Below, piece after piece: positions 45,877 through 56,539 of a stretch of DNA of 64,000 nucleotides. The translations under genes were made by a program, and so were the position numbers. The stretch spans positions 9,228,445 through 9,292,444 of the forward strand of contig OX030956.1 of assembly GCA_943735955.1 (NCBI GenBank). The letters run 5' to 3'. Numbering within the stretch: the stretch's first letter is position 1; each line of letters begins with the position of its first letter. The notes under the pieces are model-generated. The model did not search any database. It was not told the DNA's origin and was given only the letters and a program-made list of their open reading frames with translations. Origin of the DNA: Piscicola geometra. Its lineage: Eukaryota > Annelida > Clitellata > Hirudinida > Piscicolidae.

Positions 45877-46179
45877 GAATCTAATCGTCAACCATGGAAT
45901 AAAAAAAGGCAAATACAGTAATACATTGTGAGTATGTATGGGCAGCGATGCAAGGGGGGTCCTGGGATCCATCTTAACATGGATCCCAGGACCCACCAGC
46001 ATCAATTTTTCAATTACAATAATTTCTCAACTCCCATTTTAATACAAGCATAATCGTCAACCATAGCATGAAACAGAATTTTTATTCAGTAGTATATTTT
46101 GGGTAGGCGTAGTTATAGTGATAGCTGCCTGAAGCAAAACTATTATTTGCTTACTCAAATACTCCTCCACCTAATATTC
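45877..46179. mobile_element. hAT-B terminal units, continued
   Basis: Another copy of the terminal unit (ATCGTCAACCATGG...GTATGTATGGGCAGCGATGC), containing a GGGGTCCTGGGATCC...GGATCCCAGGACCC palindrome. Confidence 0.65.
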
Positions 46180-47110
46180 TTTTTATATTCATGGATTTGA
46201 ACTATTGAATTATATTTATGATTTTTCAATTTTCGCAAGCAGACATTCAGGATGCTTTTCAGAAAATTTCGGTTAACTTTTTGCAAGCAGACAGATTTAC
46301 ATTTTTATAATAAAAAACATTCATATTGTGTTACTTATTTTGCACGGGTGATGTTCATAGGGGGGTTCTGAGGTCCACCTTAGTATCAACCCTTTCAATT
46401 TTGTAGATGAACCAAAGTTAATGAATTTCAAAAGGCTTCGAACATTAACTAAAGTTGTGGTTAAATCAAAAAAGTTATATATCATATGACTGGAAAAATG
46501 AAATTCTGATGCATTCTATCGTTAGAAACACAGTGTGCACTGTTAATGCCGAATCATACCAGTTTGGTGTTGTGGTTGACGGCACACAAGACTACAATTG
46601 GTTAGAGCTGGAATCGATATGCATTCGTTTTGTAGATGAAGCTCTGAATGTTAATGAACAGTTTATTGGTTTATTCAGCCCACCAGATACGATCGGAAAA
46701 ACATTATCTGCTGTAGTAAAAGATGTTCTGATCAGAATTATGATACCCATAGGAAACCTCAGAGCTCAGACTTATGACGGCGCTGCTAACATGAGCAGCC
46801 GATATAATGGTTGTCAGGCTATTATCAGAAGTGAGCATCCTCTTGCATTGTTTTTTCACTGTTCTGCACACTGTGCAAATCTTGTTGCCCAGCACACAGC
46901 TGCTGCAAATACCTTTGTGAGTAATTCACTTCAGTTTTTCCAAGAGTTAGGTGTCTTGTACAATCGATCAGGGAAGGTCAAGAAGCAGTTTAATGATGCT
47001 TTAGTGTCTTTTACGAGCCACTGAATGACTTGCCTGATGAGCCACTGAATAAAAAATATAGTATAAAACTTCTTTGTCCTACAAGATGGCTGACCAGAGT
47101 ATGTAAAACA
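46180..47110 (+). pseudogene. hAT-B transposase, middle part, inverted relative to its C-terminus
   Basis: The open part (46455-47024) reads QFGVVVDGTQDYNW, FIGLFSPPDTIGKTLSAVV, RAQTYDGAANMSSRYNGC, HCSAHCANLV and LGVLYNRSGKVKKQFND, matching 11214-10640 residue by residue in most places. It is on the plus strand while the C-terminal half (45023-45876) is on the minus strand, so this copy has been inverted internally. It ends in decayed CPTR-W-like sequence near 47095. Confidence 0.85.
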
Positions 47111-47929
47111 CATTATAATGTTCAAACTTTTTTTTTTTAAGTTTTAATTTTTAAGAATGAATTTTGACATTTGTTATTACTTTTTTTACTGTTTTTTACA
47201 TGAAATTTTCCGATAGTTTGACCTTCACTTCAGTTTCACAAGGTGAATGTATGACATATTGAAAGGGTCAAAATAAATGTTTCTTAAATCTTGTTCCTTA
47301 TTCATTTCTGAGTCAAATAGGAAAAAAATTGAAAATCGTTTTACATTTGCCAAAGTTATATACAAATATATAGCGGCATGTTTTTTTGGACCCAGAGTGC
47401 ATATTTATCTGCCTGTTGGACTGCCTAACCCAATAAATAGTTTATTTATCATTAAAGTTTCATCAACAGAATGAATACAGATTTATTCCTGGTCTACCTA
47501 GTTAGTTGTGCTTTATATTTATGTTATATTGATATTCTAATTTTAAGTGACTTGACATTTATATATACTTCTATAATATGATGACTGTAAAAACCAGATT
47601 GTCCGGAATTTTAATTATTATTCATTTATTATTACATTTGACACTATTGAAAGGAATTTCACTGTTTTATTGGGACATAGACATATGGATGCAAATCTGT
47701 GCAAATTTATTTTTTATACAAAAAGAACTGATAAATAATAAAAGGATTTGGGGAACGTTTTCTTAAGTCGTTCATAAAATAATTGGAGAAAAAATATATA
47801 TAAAGCAAATAAATTAAAGAATATAAGAATAACATTAATTGAATCTATATGTACGCAATGCAAATTAATTCTTTCTCAAATCGCTAAAAACTTCAAAAGT
47901 AAGTTAAATTTTTCTTCAAACTCTTGGAC
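47111..47929. other. AT-rich DNA with hAT-B-like pieces
   Basis: About 47260-47420 resembles the interior near the hAT-B left end (compare 9420-9550). The rest, including small open frames around 47578-47766, resembles nothing I know. Confidence 0.4.
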
Positions 47930-48222
47930 CGTGGTTATTTTTTAGAGAGATGGTTTTGATATTGGTAGGGTGGATGGCTAGTTGTAATTGAATTTATATA
48001 GATCACCAATAATAAAAGGTATTAAAATCGCCGTTTTTCTTCAAATCGCTTATAGTGGCAATAGAAAAGTATTTTTATTGATTTTCAAATTTTTTTCAGA
48101 CTGTCATACAAATATTATAAGTTGATACAAAAAGAATTTACACTACAGCAAACAATACTAAATAGTATCGCTGGTACTGTATTGGCCGATACTGGTTCTT
48201 TGATTCCAACCCTGGGGAGGAC
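47930..48222 (-). mobile_element. hAT-B left end, inverted, split by another element
   Basis: Reverse complement of 45070-45330, ending CCTGGGGAGGAC; the remaining terminal bases (GGGAGGAGCCCCCC...CCGCCCCTG) are at 51014-51053 beyond a 2.8-kb insertion. Confidence 0.75.
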
Positions 48223-48349
48223 GAATTGCAGTCGAATCACCCCATAACCGATTCACCCCATAACCGATTCACCCCAAAACCGATTCACCCCTTAACCGAT
48301 TCACCCCATAACCGATTCACCCCATAAAATAGTTAAAAACGGACTTATT

Positions 48350-48990
48350 TTTTAAAATAAAAGTTTTAATATAAAATAAAATTTTAAATATGAAATAAAA
48401 GTTTAAATATAAAATAAAAATTTAAATACAAAATAAAATTTTAAATATAAAATAAAACTTTAAATATAAAATAAAATTTTAAATATAAAACACAATTTTA
48501 AATTTAAATTTTTTTTTAAATATAAAATAAAATTTTAAATATAAAATAAAATTTTAAATATAAAATAAAATTTTAAATATAAAATACAATTTTAAATATA
48601 AAATAAAATTTTAAATATAAAATAAAATTTTAAATATAAAATAAAATTTTAAATATAAAATAAAATTTTAAATATAAAATAAAATTTTAAATATAAAATA
48701 AAATTTTAAATATAAAATAAAATTTTAAATATAAAATAAAATTTTAAATATAAAATAAAATTTAAAATATAAAATAAAATTTAAAATATAAAATAAAATT
48801 TAAAATATAAAATAAAATTTAAAATATAAAATAAAATTTTAGATATAAAAGAAAATTTAAATAATAAAATAAAATTTTAAATACAAAATATAATTTTAAA
48901 TATAAAATAAAATTTTAAATCTAAAACAGAATTTTAAATGTAAAACAAAATTTTAAATATAAAATAATTTATTAAATTCAAAATACTTTA
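48350..48990. repeat. AT minisatellite, about 19-bp unit
   Basis: About 33 copies of AAATTTTAAATATAAAATA-like units; related by inverse complement to the array at 50220-50660. Confidence 0.92.
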
Positions 48991-49359
48991 TTAAAACAAA
49001 ATATTAAATAAAAAATAAATTATTCAACACAAAATAAATTACTAAATACAAGGCACTCTTTTCAACAAATTCATTTTAGGGTTGTATTTCATGATAGCCT
49101 TTGGACAAAATGAACCTTAAGGAATGATTCTTTTTAGAGTTAATTGAACTTTTTTAGCAAGTAAAATCGAAGCATACATTGGTAATTTTTAACATGGGGC
49201 AGATCATGCAGTTGATTAGGAATTGGGGATACTTTGGAAATCGTACTCGGAAGCATAGACAGAGCAATATAAAAACAGCTGATGGCAATGTTTATTTATT
49301 TCTTGAATCAGCTGATTGTTGGTTTCTAACAATAACAAAAAGCGGCCATATTATTTTAG

Positions 49360-49740
49360 ATTTCGGCAAACTATCCGAGGCGAGATATATCGTAAAATGA
49401 ACAATAACTGAGACTTCTTTTACTTCTTTTTTTACATATTTTTTTTAAAGTTATATGATAGTTCACGATATATATTTCGGCAAACTATCTGAGGCGAGAT
49501 ATATCGTGAAATGATAAATAAAATAGGCTTCTTTAATTCTTTTACGAATAATTTTTTGAGTAATCAATAACAATTTTACTCAGTAATGTCAAATCTGGTA
49601 TACATTTCGGCAAACTATCTGAGGCGAGATATATCGTTAAATGAACAATAAATAAGGCTTCTTTACTTCTTTTATGAATACTTTTTTGAGTAATTAATAA
49701 TAACTTTACTCAGTAATGTCAATTCTGTTCACATTAAAAT
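49360..49740. repeat. Threefold tandem repeat with ATTTCGGCAAACTATC motif
   Basis: The motif block TTTCGGCAAACTATCTGAGG followed by CGAGATATATCGT occurs at about 49360, 49475 and 49605. The last two units are about 130 bp and also share GGCTTCTTTA and TTTACTCAGTAATGTC. Related sequence lies inverted at 56760-57050 and 17100-17160. Confidence 0.8.
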
Positions 49741-49849
49741 TAAAATTATTCACATAAAAATAAGTCAAAAGATCTGCGTGGTTGTTAACTCTAAACTAAA
49801 CTAATATGAGAAAAAAATCTTATTAATTTAAAGTATTTTATTTTGCCTG

Positions 49850-50008
49850 TTAGCAATACCGTTTTATTACCATACAGCGATTTAAACATTGGAAATTTGG
49901 GTTTAGTTTGGAAATCGTACTCATAATTTATGCAAATGAGATAAACGATTGACATAGACAAATTTCCAATGTTTAAATCGCTGTATGGTAATAAAACGGT
50001 ATTGACAA
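49850..50008. repeat. Long palindrome (about 45-bp arms)
   Basis: GCAATACCGTTTTATTACC... (49853 on) and its near-perfect reverse complement (to 50007) surround about 65 bp. One arm with its spacer is found again at 56550-56665. Confidence 0.85.
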
Positions 50009-50044
50009 AAAACACAAAAATGTTTTTTCTCTCAAAAACCAATT

Positions 50045-50660
50045 CATTTTTTACTTATTTTATAACTTTTTATTTATTTTATAATTTTATTTATTATTTT
50101 ATAATTTTCTCAAATTTTATAATTAATTATTTATTTTATAATTATCAATTTATTTTATAATTATCAATTTATTTTATAATTATCTATTTATTTTATAATT
50201 ATCTATTTATTTTATAATTTTTTAAATATTTTATAATTTTTCACATATTTTATAATTTTTAAATATTTTTTAATTTTTTAATATTTTATAATTATCTATT
50301 TTTTATAATTATCTATTTTTTTATAATTATCTATTTATTTTATAATTATCTATTTATTTTATAATTATCTATTTATTTTATAATTATTTATTTATTTTAT
50401 ATTTTTCTATTTATTTTATAATTTTCTATTTATTTTATAATTTTCTATTTATTTTATAATTTTCTATTTATTTTATAATTTTCTATTTATTTTATAATTT
50501 TCTGTTTATTTTATAATTTTCTATTCATTTTATAATTTTAATAATATTTTATAATTTTAAAAATATTTTATAGTTTTTTAAATATTTTATAATTTTTAAA
50601 TATTTTATAATTTTTTAAATATTTTATAATTTTTTAATATGTTATAGTTTTTTATATATA
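50045..50660. repeat. AT minisatellite TTTATAATTWTCTATTTA
   Basis: About 30 copies of an 18-19 bp unit, the same family as 40207-41190. Confidence 0.92.
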
Positions 50661-51013
50661 TTTTATAATTTAAAAAAATAATTGGCCATTTATTTAATCT
50701 TTTTAAATAAATTTATTTATTCATTTAATAATTTTTTCATCGTTTTTTATTTATTTTAAAAAATTATAGTTTTTCATTTTTTTCAATATTTAAAAAATAA
50801 TAATTTATTATTTAATTTTAGCAAAACACCTTTAAAAAATAAAGTCCGTTTTCAACTATTTTAAGGGGTCAATCGGTTGAGGGGTGAATCGGTTATGGGG
50901 TTAATCGGTTAAGGAGCGAATCGGTTATGGGGTGAATCGGTTAATGGGTGAATCGGTTATGGGGTGAATCGGTTAAGGGGTGAATCGGTTAAGGGGTGAA
51001 TCGACTGCATCCC

Positions 51014-51053
51014 GGGAGGAGCCCCCCAAGATTTTCAACAGATCACCGCCCCT
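51014..51053 (-). mobile_element. Terminal 40 bp of hAT-B
   Basis: Completes the end begun at 47930-48222: CCCCCCAAGATTTTC...CACCGCCCCTG. Confidence 0.75.
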
Positions 51054-51290
51054 GACTCAAACTCAAAAATTTAGAAAGACAATTTATTCATTAAATTGAT
51101 GTAGATTATAAGAATATTCACTAACTTAAAATCAGTTATTTGTCTCGCAATTTACTTTGAAGTTGTGATTGTGTTCTTTGAAAGTATTTTTCACATTTCT
51201 CAAGGTATTTAACATGAAACAAAATTTACTAATTTCAGATTATTTGCCTAACAAAATTAAATAATTTCAGATTATTTTCCTCACAAATTT
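51054..51290. other. AT-rich spacer
   Basis: Nothing recognised. Confidence 0.4.
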
Positions 51291-51414
51291 ATCCTATGAA
51301 GTGATTTCAAAAATTTCACTTCTCTTTGTCAACTAGGCATCTCTTTCGGGGAGTTGCTGTTCTGTTCCGCGATTTGCTAAAGAAGTGAAATTTTTGAAAT
51401 CATTTCATAGGATA
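51291..51414. repeat. Hairpin-forming inverted repeat (MITE-like)
   Basis: Arms of about 33 bp (51291-51325 and 51382-51414) starting TATCCTATGAA and sharing TTTCAAAAATTTCACTTCT, around a GC-richer loop of about 55 bp. No clear target duplication. Confidence 0.75.
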
Positions 51415-51798
51415 GTTCAAAAATAAGGATTAGAATACCAGAATTGAGGCCCTAATTTAGTTAGTGTGCTATTCACAAAACAAAATAACTTAAAAAATCA
51501 CTCATTTTCAAAGAATTTTTCTCTTAACACATGCGTTTTTCCTTATATATAGGCAGCCAAGATTATTCCCGGTTCTTCTATGAAAAATTTGATGTAACCA
51601 TATACTATATACACAAACGTGATATTTATAAAATAAAGAAAATCTGAGCACACTCATTTCATGCGCATCGAGAATGGCAAAATACGCGGCCAAGAATATA
51701 GCCTAGATTTTAAACTTTTTTTTTGGGTATAATATATTAAAATTTTAGAATCTTAAGTCTAAATAAAAATTACATTTAATTAATTAAAATGTTTTTAG
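51415..51798. other. Unique AT-rich DNA
   Basis: No gene or repeat recognised; possible intron of the gene suggested at 51799. Confidence 0.35.
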
Positions 51799-51985
51799 TG
51801 CGAATGTTGGTTGTTTTGAATCTGTCAAGGAATGGCCGCAGCAGACCAAGATGGCCGCAGGGAATCAAGTGAGCTGTGACATAAAGGAAAAAACCTTCCA
51901 TAGCAGCAGCAGTTCCAGTGCCGGCAAGGATTTCTCCTTCACCCTCTATCGCAGCCTCGGCACCAGTGACAAGACAGAAAATTGA
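51799..51985 (+). other. Candidate terminal coding exon of an unrecognised gene
   Basis: A TTTTTAG acceptor is followed by one base and 61 open codons to TGA (51983-51985). The peptide begins ANVGCFESVKEWPQQTKM, has a six-Ser run and ends KDFSFTLYRSL, GTSDKTEN. Base composition is clearly richer in G+C than both flanks. No other exon was found upstream. I do not recognise the family. Confidence 0.4.
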
Positions 51986-51994
51986 GAAGAATGA

Positions 51995-52415
<421 letters not shown>

Positions 52416-52476
52416 AACGCCAATCCCTTTAAATTTAAAGGAACACGCGACTACCTAATTTAAATGTAAACCTCTA
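52416..52476. other. Short spacer
   Basis: Nothing recognised. Confidence 0.3.
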
Positions 52477-52485
52477 GTTTTAGTT

Positions 52486-54510
52486 GATATGCATTGAACT
52501 CGTCGCAACATAAACTCGTCGCAAAAAAAAACTTTTTAATTTAATTTTGTGCATAAATATGATTATAAAAACTTATTAATAGTGAAATTAAAAATTTAAT
52601 CGTCGAAACAGGCTAAATGTAGCCTAACGTACGAAACAGGCTAAATGTCGACTAAAAACTCGTCGCAAATTTTTGTTTATTTATTTAAATTTTGTGAATA
52701 AATATGATTATAAAAACTTATTAATAGTGAAATTAATAATGTAGGCTAAAAAATAGTGAAATTAAAAATTTATTCGTCGAAACGTCGAAATGTGTCCTAA
52801 CGTACTCGTCGAAACAGGCTAAATGTTGGCTAACTTACTCGTCGAAACAGAAGATTCCATCCACCCACCACCATAAATAATTTTGTTTATTAATAATACT
52901 TCTTTCTTAGAAAAGTTATTAGGCTTTTAACATGCAACCGCTGTAACATAGGTTATTATTTTTTAGTAAAAAAAAAGCTTCATATATTTTATTTGATAAA
53001 CACCGACTGAATCGTTAATAAATTTAACACACAATTTTTCATAAAAGAATCATATTCAGATATAACACTCCTACATAGAGGAATTCGTGTATGCGCTTGG
53101 TAACAGTATTGATCTGATCCGCCAAATCGAAGCCATGGATGATTGGGTCACGCTAACTGCCTATTGGTTAAAACTAATTGCCACTCTTCCAGATATATAA
53201 AAGATACATCTATAAAAAGTAGATATAAAGAAATTTAATATATAAAGTAGATAAAAAGTATATAAAGTATAAATTTATAGGTCGATATATCTAATGGAAT
53301 ATACATCCATATAACGAAGATTGATTTGAAACAGAAACTAGATGTAAATGTGGGCGGAGCTAATTAACATTGGCTTCGATTTGGTGGATCTGATCTATAC
53401 CTAGCCACATTATCATCATCATAGATTATGAACAAACTTATAATCTCATATATACAAGCCAAATAATTATAACGGGATAGTCAATATATTGCCAACTATT
53501 TACAAATACTGTCATATAAAGACCTTACAATCTCATATATACAGAAACTAGTCTTATTTACAATGAAAGACCTTACAATCTCATATATATAATTACCTGT
53601 CGGGATGAAATGGGGAGAAATATATTTATATTTCTAATATATTTGAAGAAAACATATATCTTTCCATGAATTTTCTTTCAAAATATATTAATGAAAATAT
53701 TTAAATAAATAAATAGTACTTTTTTTTAATGATTAGAAATATTTTTATTATTATTATTAGAAATATTTATTTTTGTAAATTATTAGAAATAATTATTTTA
53801 AAAAATTAAAAATATTTTTTTAAAAGAATTATTAGAAATATTTATTAATAATTTTGCCTTTAAAAGATGCTTTAACTATATTATTCAGATGTCAACTAAT
53901 TAATTTAGGAGGAGCTTAATTAAAAGATGCTTTAACTAACTATATAACAAAGTAGTTTTACTCTATTATTTAAACTAATTATTTTTAACAAAAAAATAAG
54001 TTAATTGATATAAAAATGTTTACTTACATTGGGGTTTCTTTGCAACACGTGCAAACATAATGCAGTTCAGAGTTGCCCTGAACGGCTCCTCTGTACTCTT
54101 TTCTGCTTATATTCGTTTGGCCACAACTTATATGTTGCCAGCCTGAGCAGAGATCACAAGAAACCGCCAAAGCATTATTTTTCACAATTCTCTTACAAAC
54201 GAGACACTTGCACGACGACATTTTGGAAAAAGAAATGCTTTAGACTATTTATGGTGATGCGCATTTCGACGAGTAAGTTTTTAATTTCACTGTTAATCAT
54301 ATTTATTCACAAAATTAAATTTGTTTGGAAAAAAAAGTAAAAAATCTTTTTGCGACGAGTTTTTAGCCTACATTTAGCCTGTTTCGACGAGTAAATTTTT
54401 AATTTCACTATTAATAAGTTTTTATAATCATATTTATTCCCAAAATTAAAATAAATAAATGAAATTTTTTTTCGCGACGAGTTTATGTTGCGACGAGTTC
54501 AATGCAATTC
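52486..54510 (-). mobile_element. Mutator-like (MULE) element, 2025 bp, perfect 9-bp target duplication
   Basis: GTTTTAGTT is duplicated at 52477-52485 and 54511-54519; 9 bp is the usual Mutator length. Termini GATATGCATTGAACTCGTCG and the inverse of CGACGAGTTCAATGCAATTC are followed by long arms (about 250-380 bp) with repeated ACTCGTCG and AAACAGGCTAAATG motifs. The only coding remnant is a PHD-like finger on the minus strand. Confidence 0.8.
54024..54221 (-). CDS. PHD-like zinc finger fragment of a MULE-associated protein
   Basis: A 65-codon open frame starting MSSCKCLVCKRIVKNN with CDLC, WQHISC and CTCC: a Cys4-His-Cys3 layout of the PHD type. In my recollection such fingers occur with animal MULE transposases. 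The frame ends at a PM-stop soon after the last Cys pair; no catalytic domain follows within the element, so this is either an exon or a deletion remnant. Confidence 0.55.
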   Translation of the reverse strand: MSSCKCLVCKRIVKNNALAVSCDLCSGWQHISCGQTNISRKEYRGAVQGNSELHYVCTCCKETPM

Positions 54511-54531
54511 GTTTTAGTTCAGGGAGTAAAC

Positions 54532-55659
54532 TAGCAACCCCAATCGACTTATGCTAATGAGCAAAAGTGACGTTTTACAGTAAAATTATAGAAAAGTCTT
54601 AAAATTTAAGTTATGCATAATTCTATCGAAATAAAAAAGCAAGTGCATGATAGACAATTTCATTATCTATTAAATGAGTATTTTATAAATTAATTATATA
54701 TTATGTAAGCTTTCAAATAAAAGGATTTTAATCAAAATATCCCTTGAATCTAGCGTAACAGTAAAAAGCTATAATTTAGGGACTGCTACTTTTTATACGT
54801 ACTTATTCATTTCTTATTTCGCTAACCAAAAAATTACGTATAATATTGAATTATACATAATTAGATTCGTCTTTAAATAATCTATCATTATATTTTTCTT
54901 AAGTTGAATAAATATTAAGTGAGAAGCCAGAAAACTCGAGGCAAAGCTTCAAATTTAGTAATTCGGGAATCAAAAAAGATAGTTTTTACTTAAGAAAGTT
55001 ATTGAAAAAGTTTAAGTTATACTCAATAAAATTCTGTAAAAAAAGTTTTGAAAAAACATTTTGTAAGCATACGAAATAGATTTTAAAGTGTACATGCTTT
55101 CGACTTAACACAAAATTGTTAAGTTATTAAGTTAAAATACGTATAACTTTTTTTAAACAAACAAATTAACATTTGGTTAACGTATTTAAAATCAGTAAAT
55201 CAAAATCTACAATTTGAGCGTTTCAATTTTAAAAAAGTATATAATAATTAATAAGAATAAACTACTTTAAAGGTTGATTTCTTCCATAAGTGAAGCTTTT
55301 AAAATGTTAATAACTTTGTCATTTTGAAAGATATAATTCTTTTAACTTTTAATTCTGATTCCTTGTATCAAATTAAATAAAACTAGTGATTTTCAACAAT
55401 ATAAGAAGAAAAAAACAAAAGTTATGACAAAAAAACAATATTTCTGTTTTGTGAGGGGGCCGTGAATTGCTAATAGATTATGACGTTAAAACGGTAAAAA
55501 AAATGTGTTCTTTTTAAATTTTAAAATAGGTATAACTTTTTTTAAAACAAACTAATTAAAATTTGGTCAACGTATTTAAAATCAGTAAATCAAAATCTAC
55601 AATTTGAGCGTTTTAATTTTAAAATATGAACATGTTTTAAAAATCGATTGGGGTTGCTA
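54532..55659. mobile_element. Inverted-repeat element TAGCAACCCCAATCGA, 1128 bp, 7-bp target duplication
   Basis: AGTAAAC is present at 54525-54531 and 55660-55666; termini TAGCAACCCCAATCGA and TCGATTGGGGTTGCTA are perfect 16-bp inverse copies. The interior is AT-rich with a direct repeat of about 105 bp (55137-55240 and 55530-55632) and has no open frame. Non-autonomous; superfamily unknown. Confidence 0.8.
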
Positions 55660-55666
55660 AGTAAAC

Positions 55667-55808
55667 CACGAAGATCTTTTGACCTCTGAAATGGTTTTTT
55701 AAAAATATTAAAAAAACACATATGTATCTAATTATAATTATTATAAAAAAAATATATATATATATATTTATGTATATAAATTACTTTTTACTATTATGCC
55801 ATAGTCTT
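55667..55808. other. AT-rich spacer
   Basis: Short (TA)n near 55752; nothing else. Confidence 0.4.
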
Positions 55809-56029
55809 TGGTTAGCAGCTGCCATCTTGGCAGCCGCTTTAACCGTAATGATTTTGTTAAATAGTTTGTCTTCTTATCTAATAATTTAGTTTTTTTTAAT
55901 TTCAAATAATTATAGTAATCATAATTTATATCTTTTTTTGTTTTCTGGTTTTGAATTTATCTTGCTCTCGGAATTAAAATCTTCAACCAATAACTGTCTA
56001 ACGGACTACAATAAAAACTTATTTTAAAA

Positions 56030-56142
56030 GGAAGAAGTGCCAAGGCCTCAAATTGAGCACTAATGCACAGTTTGCAAGAACCCACTGGCTACCTACTGCA
56101 CAAGGCAGATGAGCTCTGCAGATGAAGGACAGACTGTTAGAA
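56030..56142 (+). pseudogene. RPA12-like zinc-ribbon fragment, copy 3a
   Basis: Follows a TTTTAAAAG acceptor-like site. Reads EEVPRPQIEH then QC-x2-C and GYLLHKADELCR-type shifted sequence. Less well preserved than copy 3b but colinear with it at DNA level. Confidence 0.65.
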
Positions 56143-56170
56143 CGAATCTTCAATACATGACTGTGTTTAT

Positions 56171-56280
56171 GAAGAAGTGCCAGGGCCTCAATTTGAACAC
56201 CAGTGCACAGCTTGCAAGCACCCACTGGCTACTTACTTCACAAGGCAAATGAGCTCTGCAGATGAAGGACAGACTGTCAG
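56171..56280 (+). pseudogene. RPA12-like zinc-ribbon fragment, copy 3b (best preserved)
   Basis: The frame from 56177 reads GPQFEHQCTACKHPLATYFT then RQMSSADEGQTV. Human RPA12 (ZNRD1) has the same spacing of the Cys pair and TRQM-x-SADEGQTV. Similarity stops at GQTV, before the second Cys pair. It is a tandem duplicate of copy 3a (unit about 141 bp). Confidence 0.75.
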
Positions 56281-56539
56281 AACGAATTTTCTACACATTA
56301 CTGTTTATGTCTATTATCTATTGAAAACTGACGTATTAGACAATTATTACCTTACTTAGATGACCCTTCTTTAACGATGTCCATATATTTAAAACTCATC
56401 ACCTCCTTATTTAACTACTTCTATATCATTATTTACTTTTCGTACGGATCTGAAGACATATCTGTTTAACAAATTCATTTACCAGCGCTCTTGAATTTGA
56501 GGAAAGAGCGCTATAGAAATTGATTTGATTGATAGTCGC

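Larger units (their letters stand above)
48223..51013. mobile_element. Satellite-rich inverted-repeat element, 2791 bp, 8-bp target duplication
   Basis: Flanks GGGAGGAC (48215-48222) and GGGAGGAG (51014-51021) agree at 7 of 8 bases, and the interrupted hAT-B end rejoins across it. Termini GAATTGCAGTCGAATC and the inverse of GATTCGACTGCATCCC. Inside each end are head-to-tail AACCGATTCACCCC units (48234-48330 left, 50865-51000 inverted right), then AT minisatellites (48350-48990 and 50045-50660), then a middle with a threefold repeat and a palindrome. No transposase. It looks like a large non-autonomous foldback-type element of unknown superfamily. Confidence 0.75.
55809..56530 (+). mobile_element. 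LINE-B/RPA12 composite repeat, copy 3
   Basis: In order: GGTTAGCAGCTGCCATCTTG block, AT-rich DNA, two tandem RPA12-like pieces (56030-56142, 56171-56280), a short LINE-B reverse transcriptase remnant with an internal deletion, GAGCGC hairpin (56490-56515) and a short GATT tail. Opposite orientation to copies 1 and 2. Confidence 0.78.

Noticed and set aside
45887..46020. Second target duplication around 45023-45876 (TAATCGT on both sides)
   Set aside because: The matching bases belong to the repeated hAT-B terminal unit itself, so they do not show an insertion.
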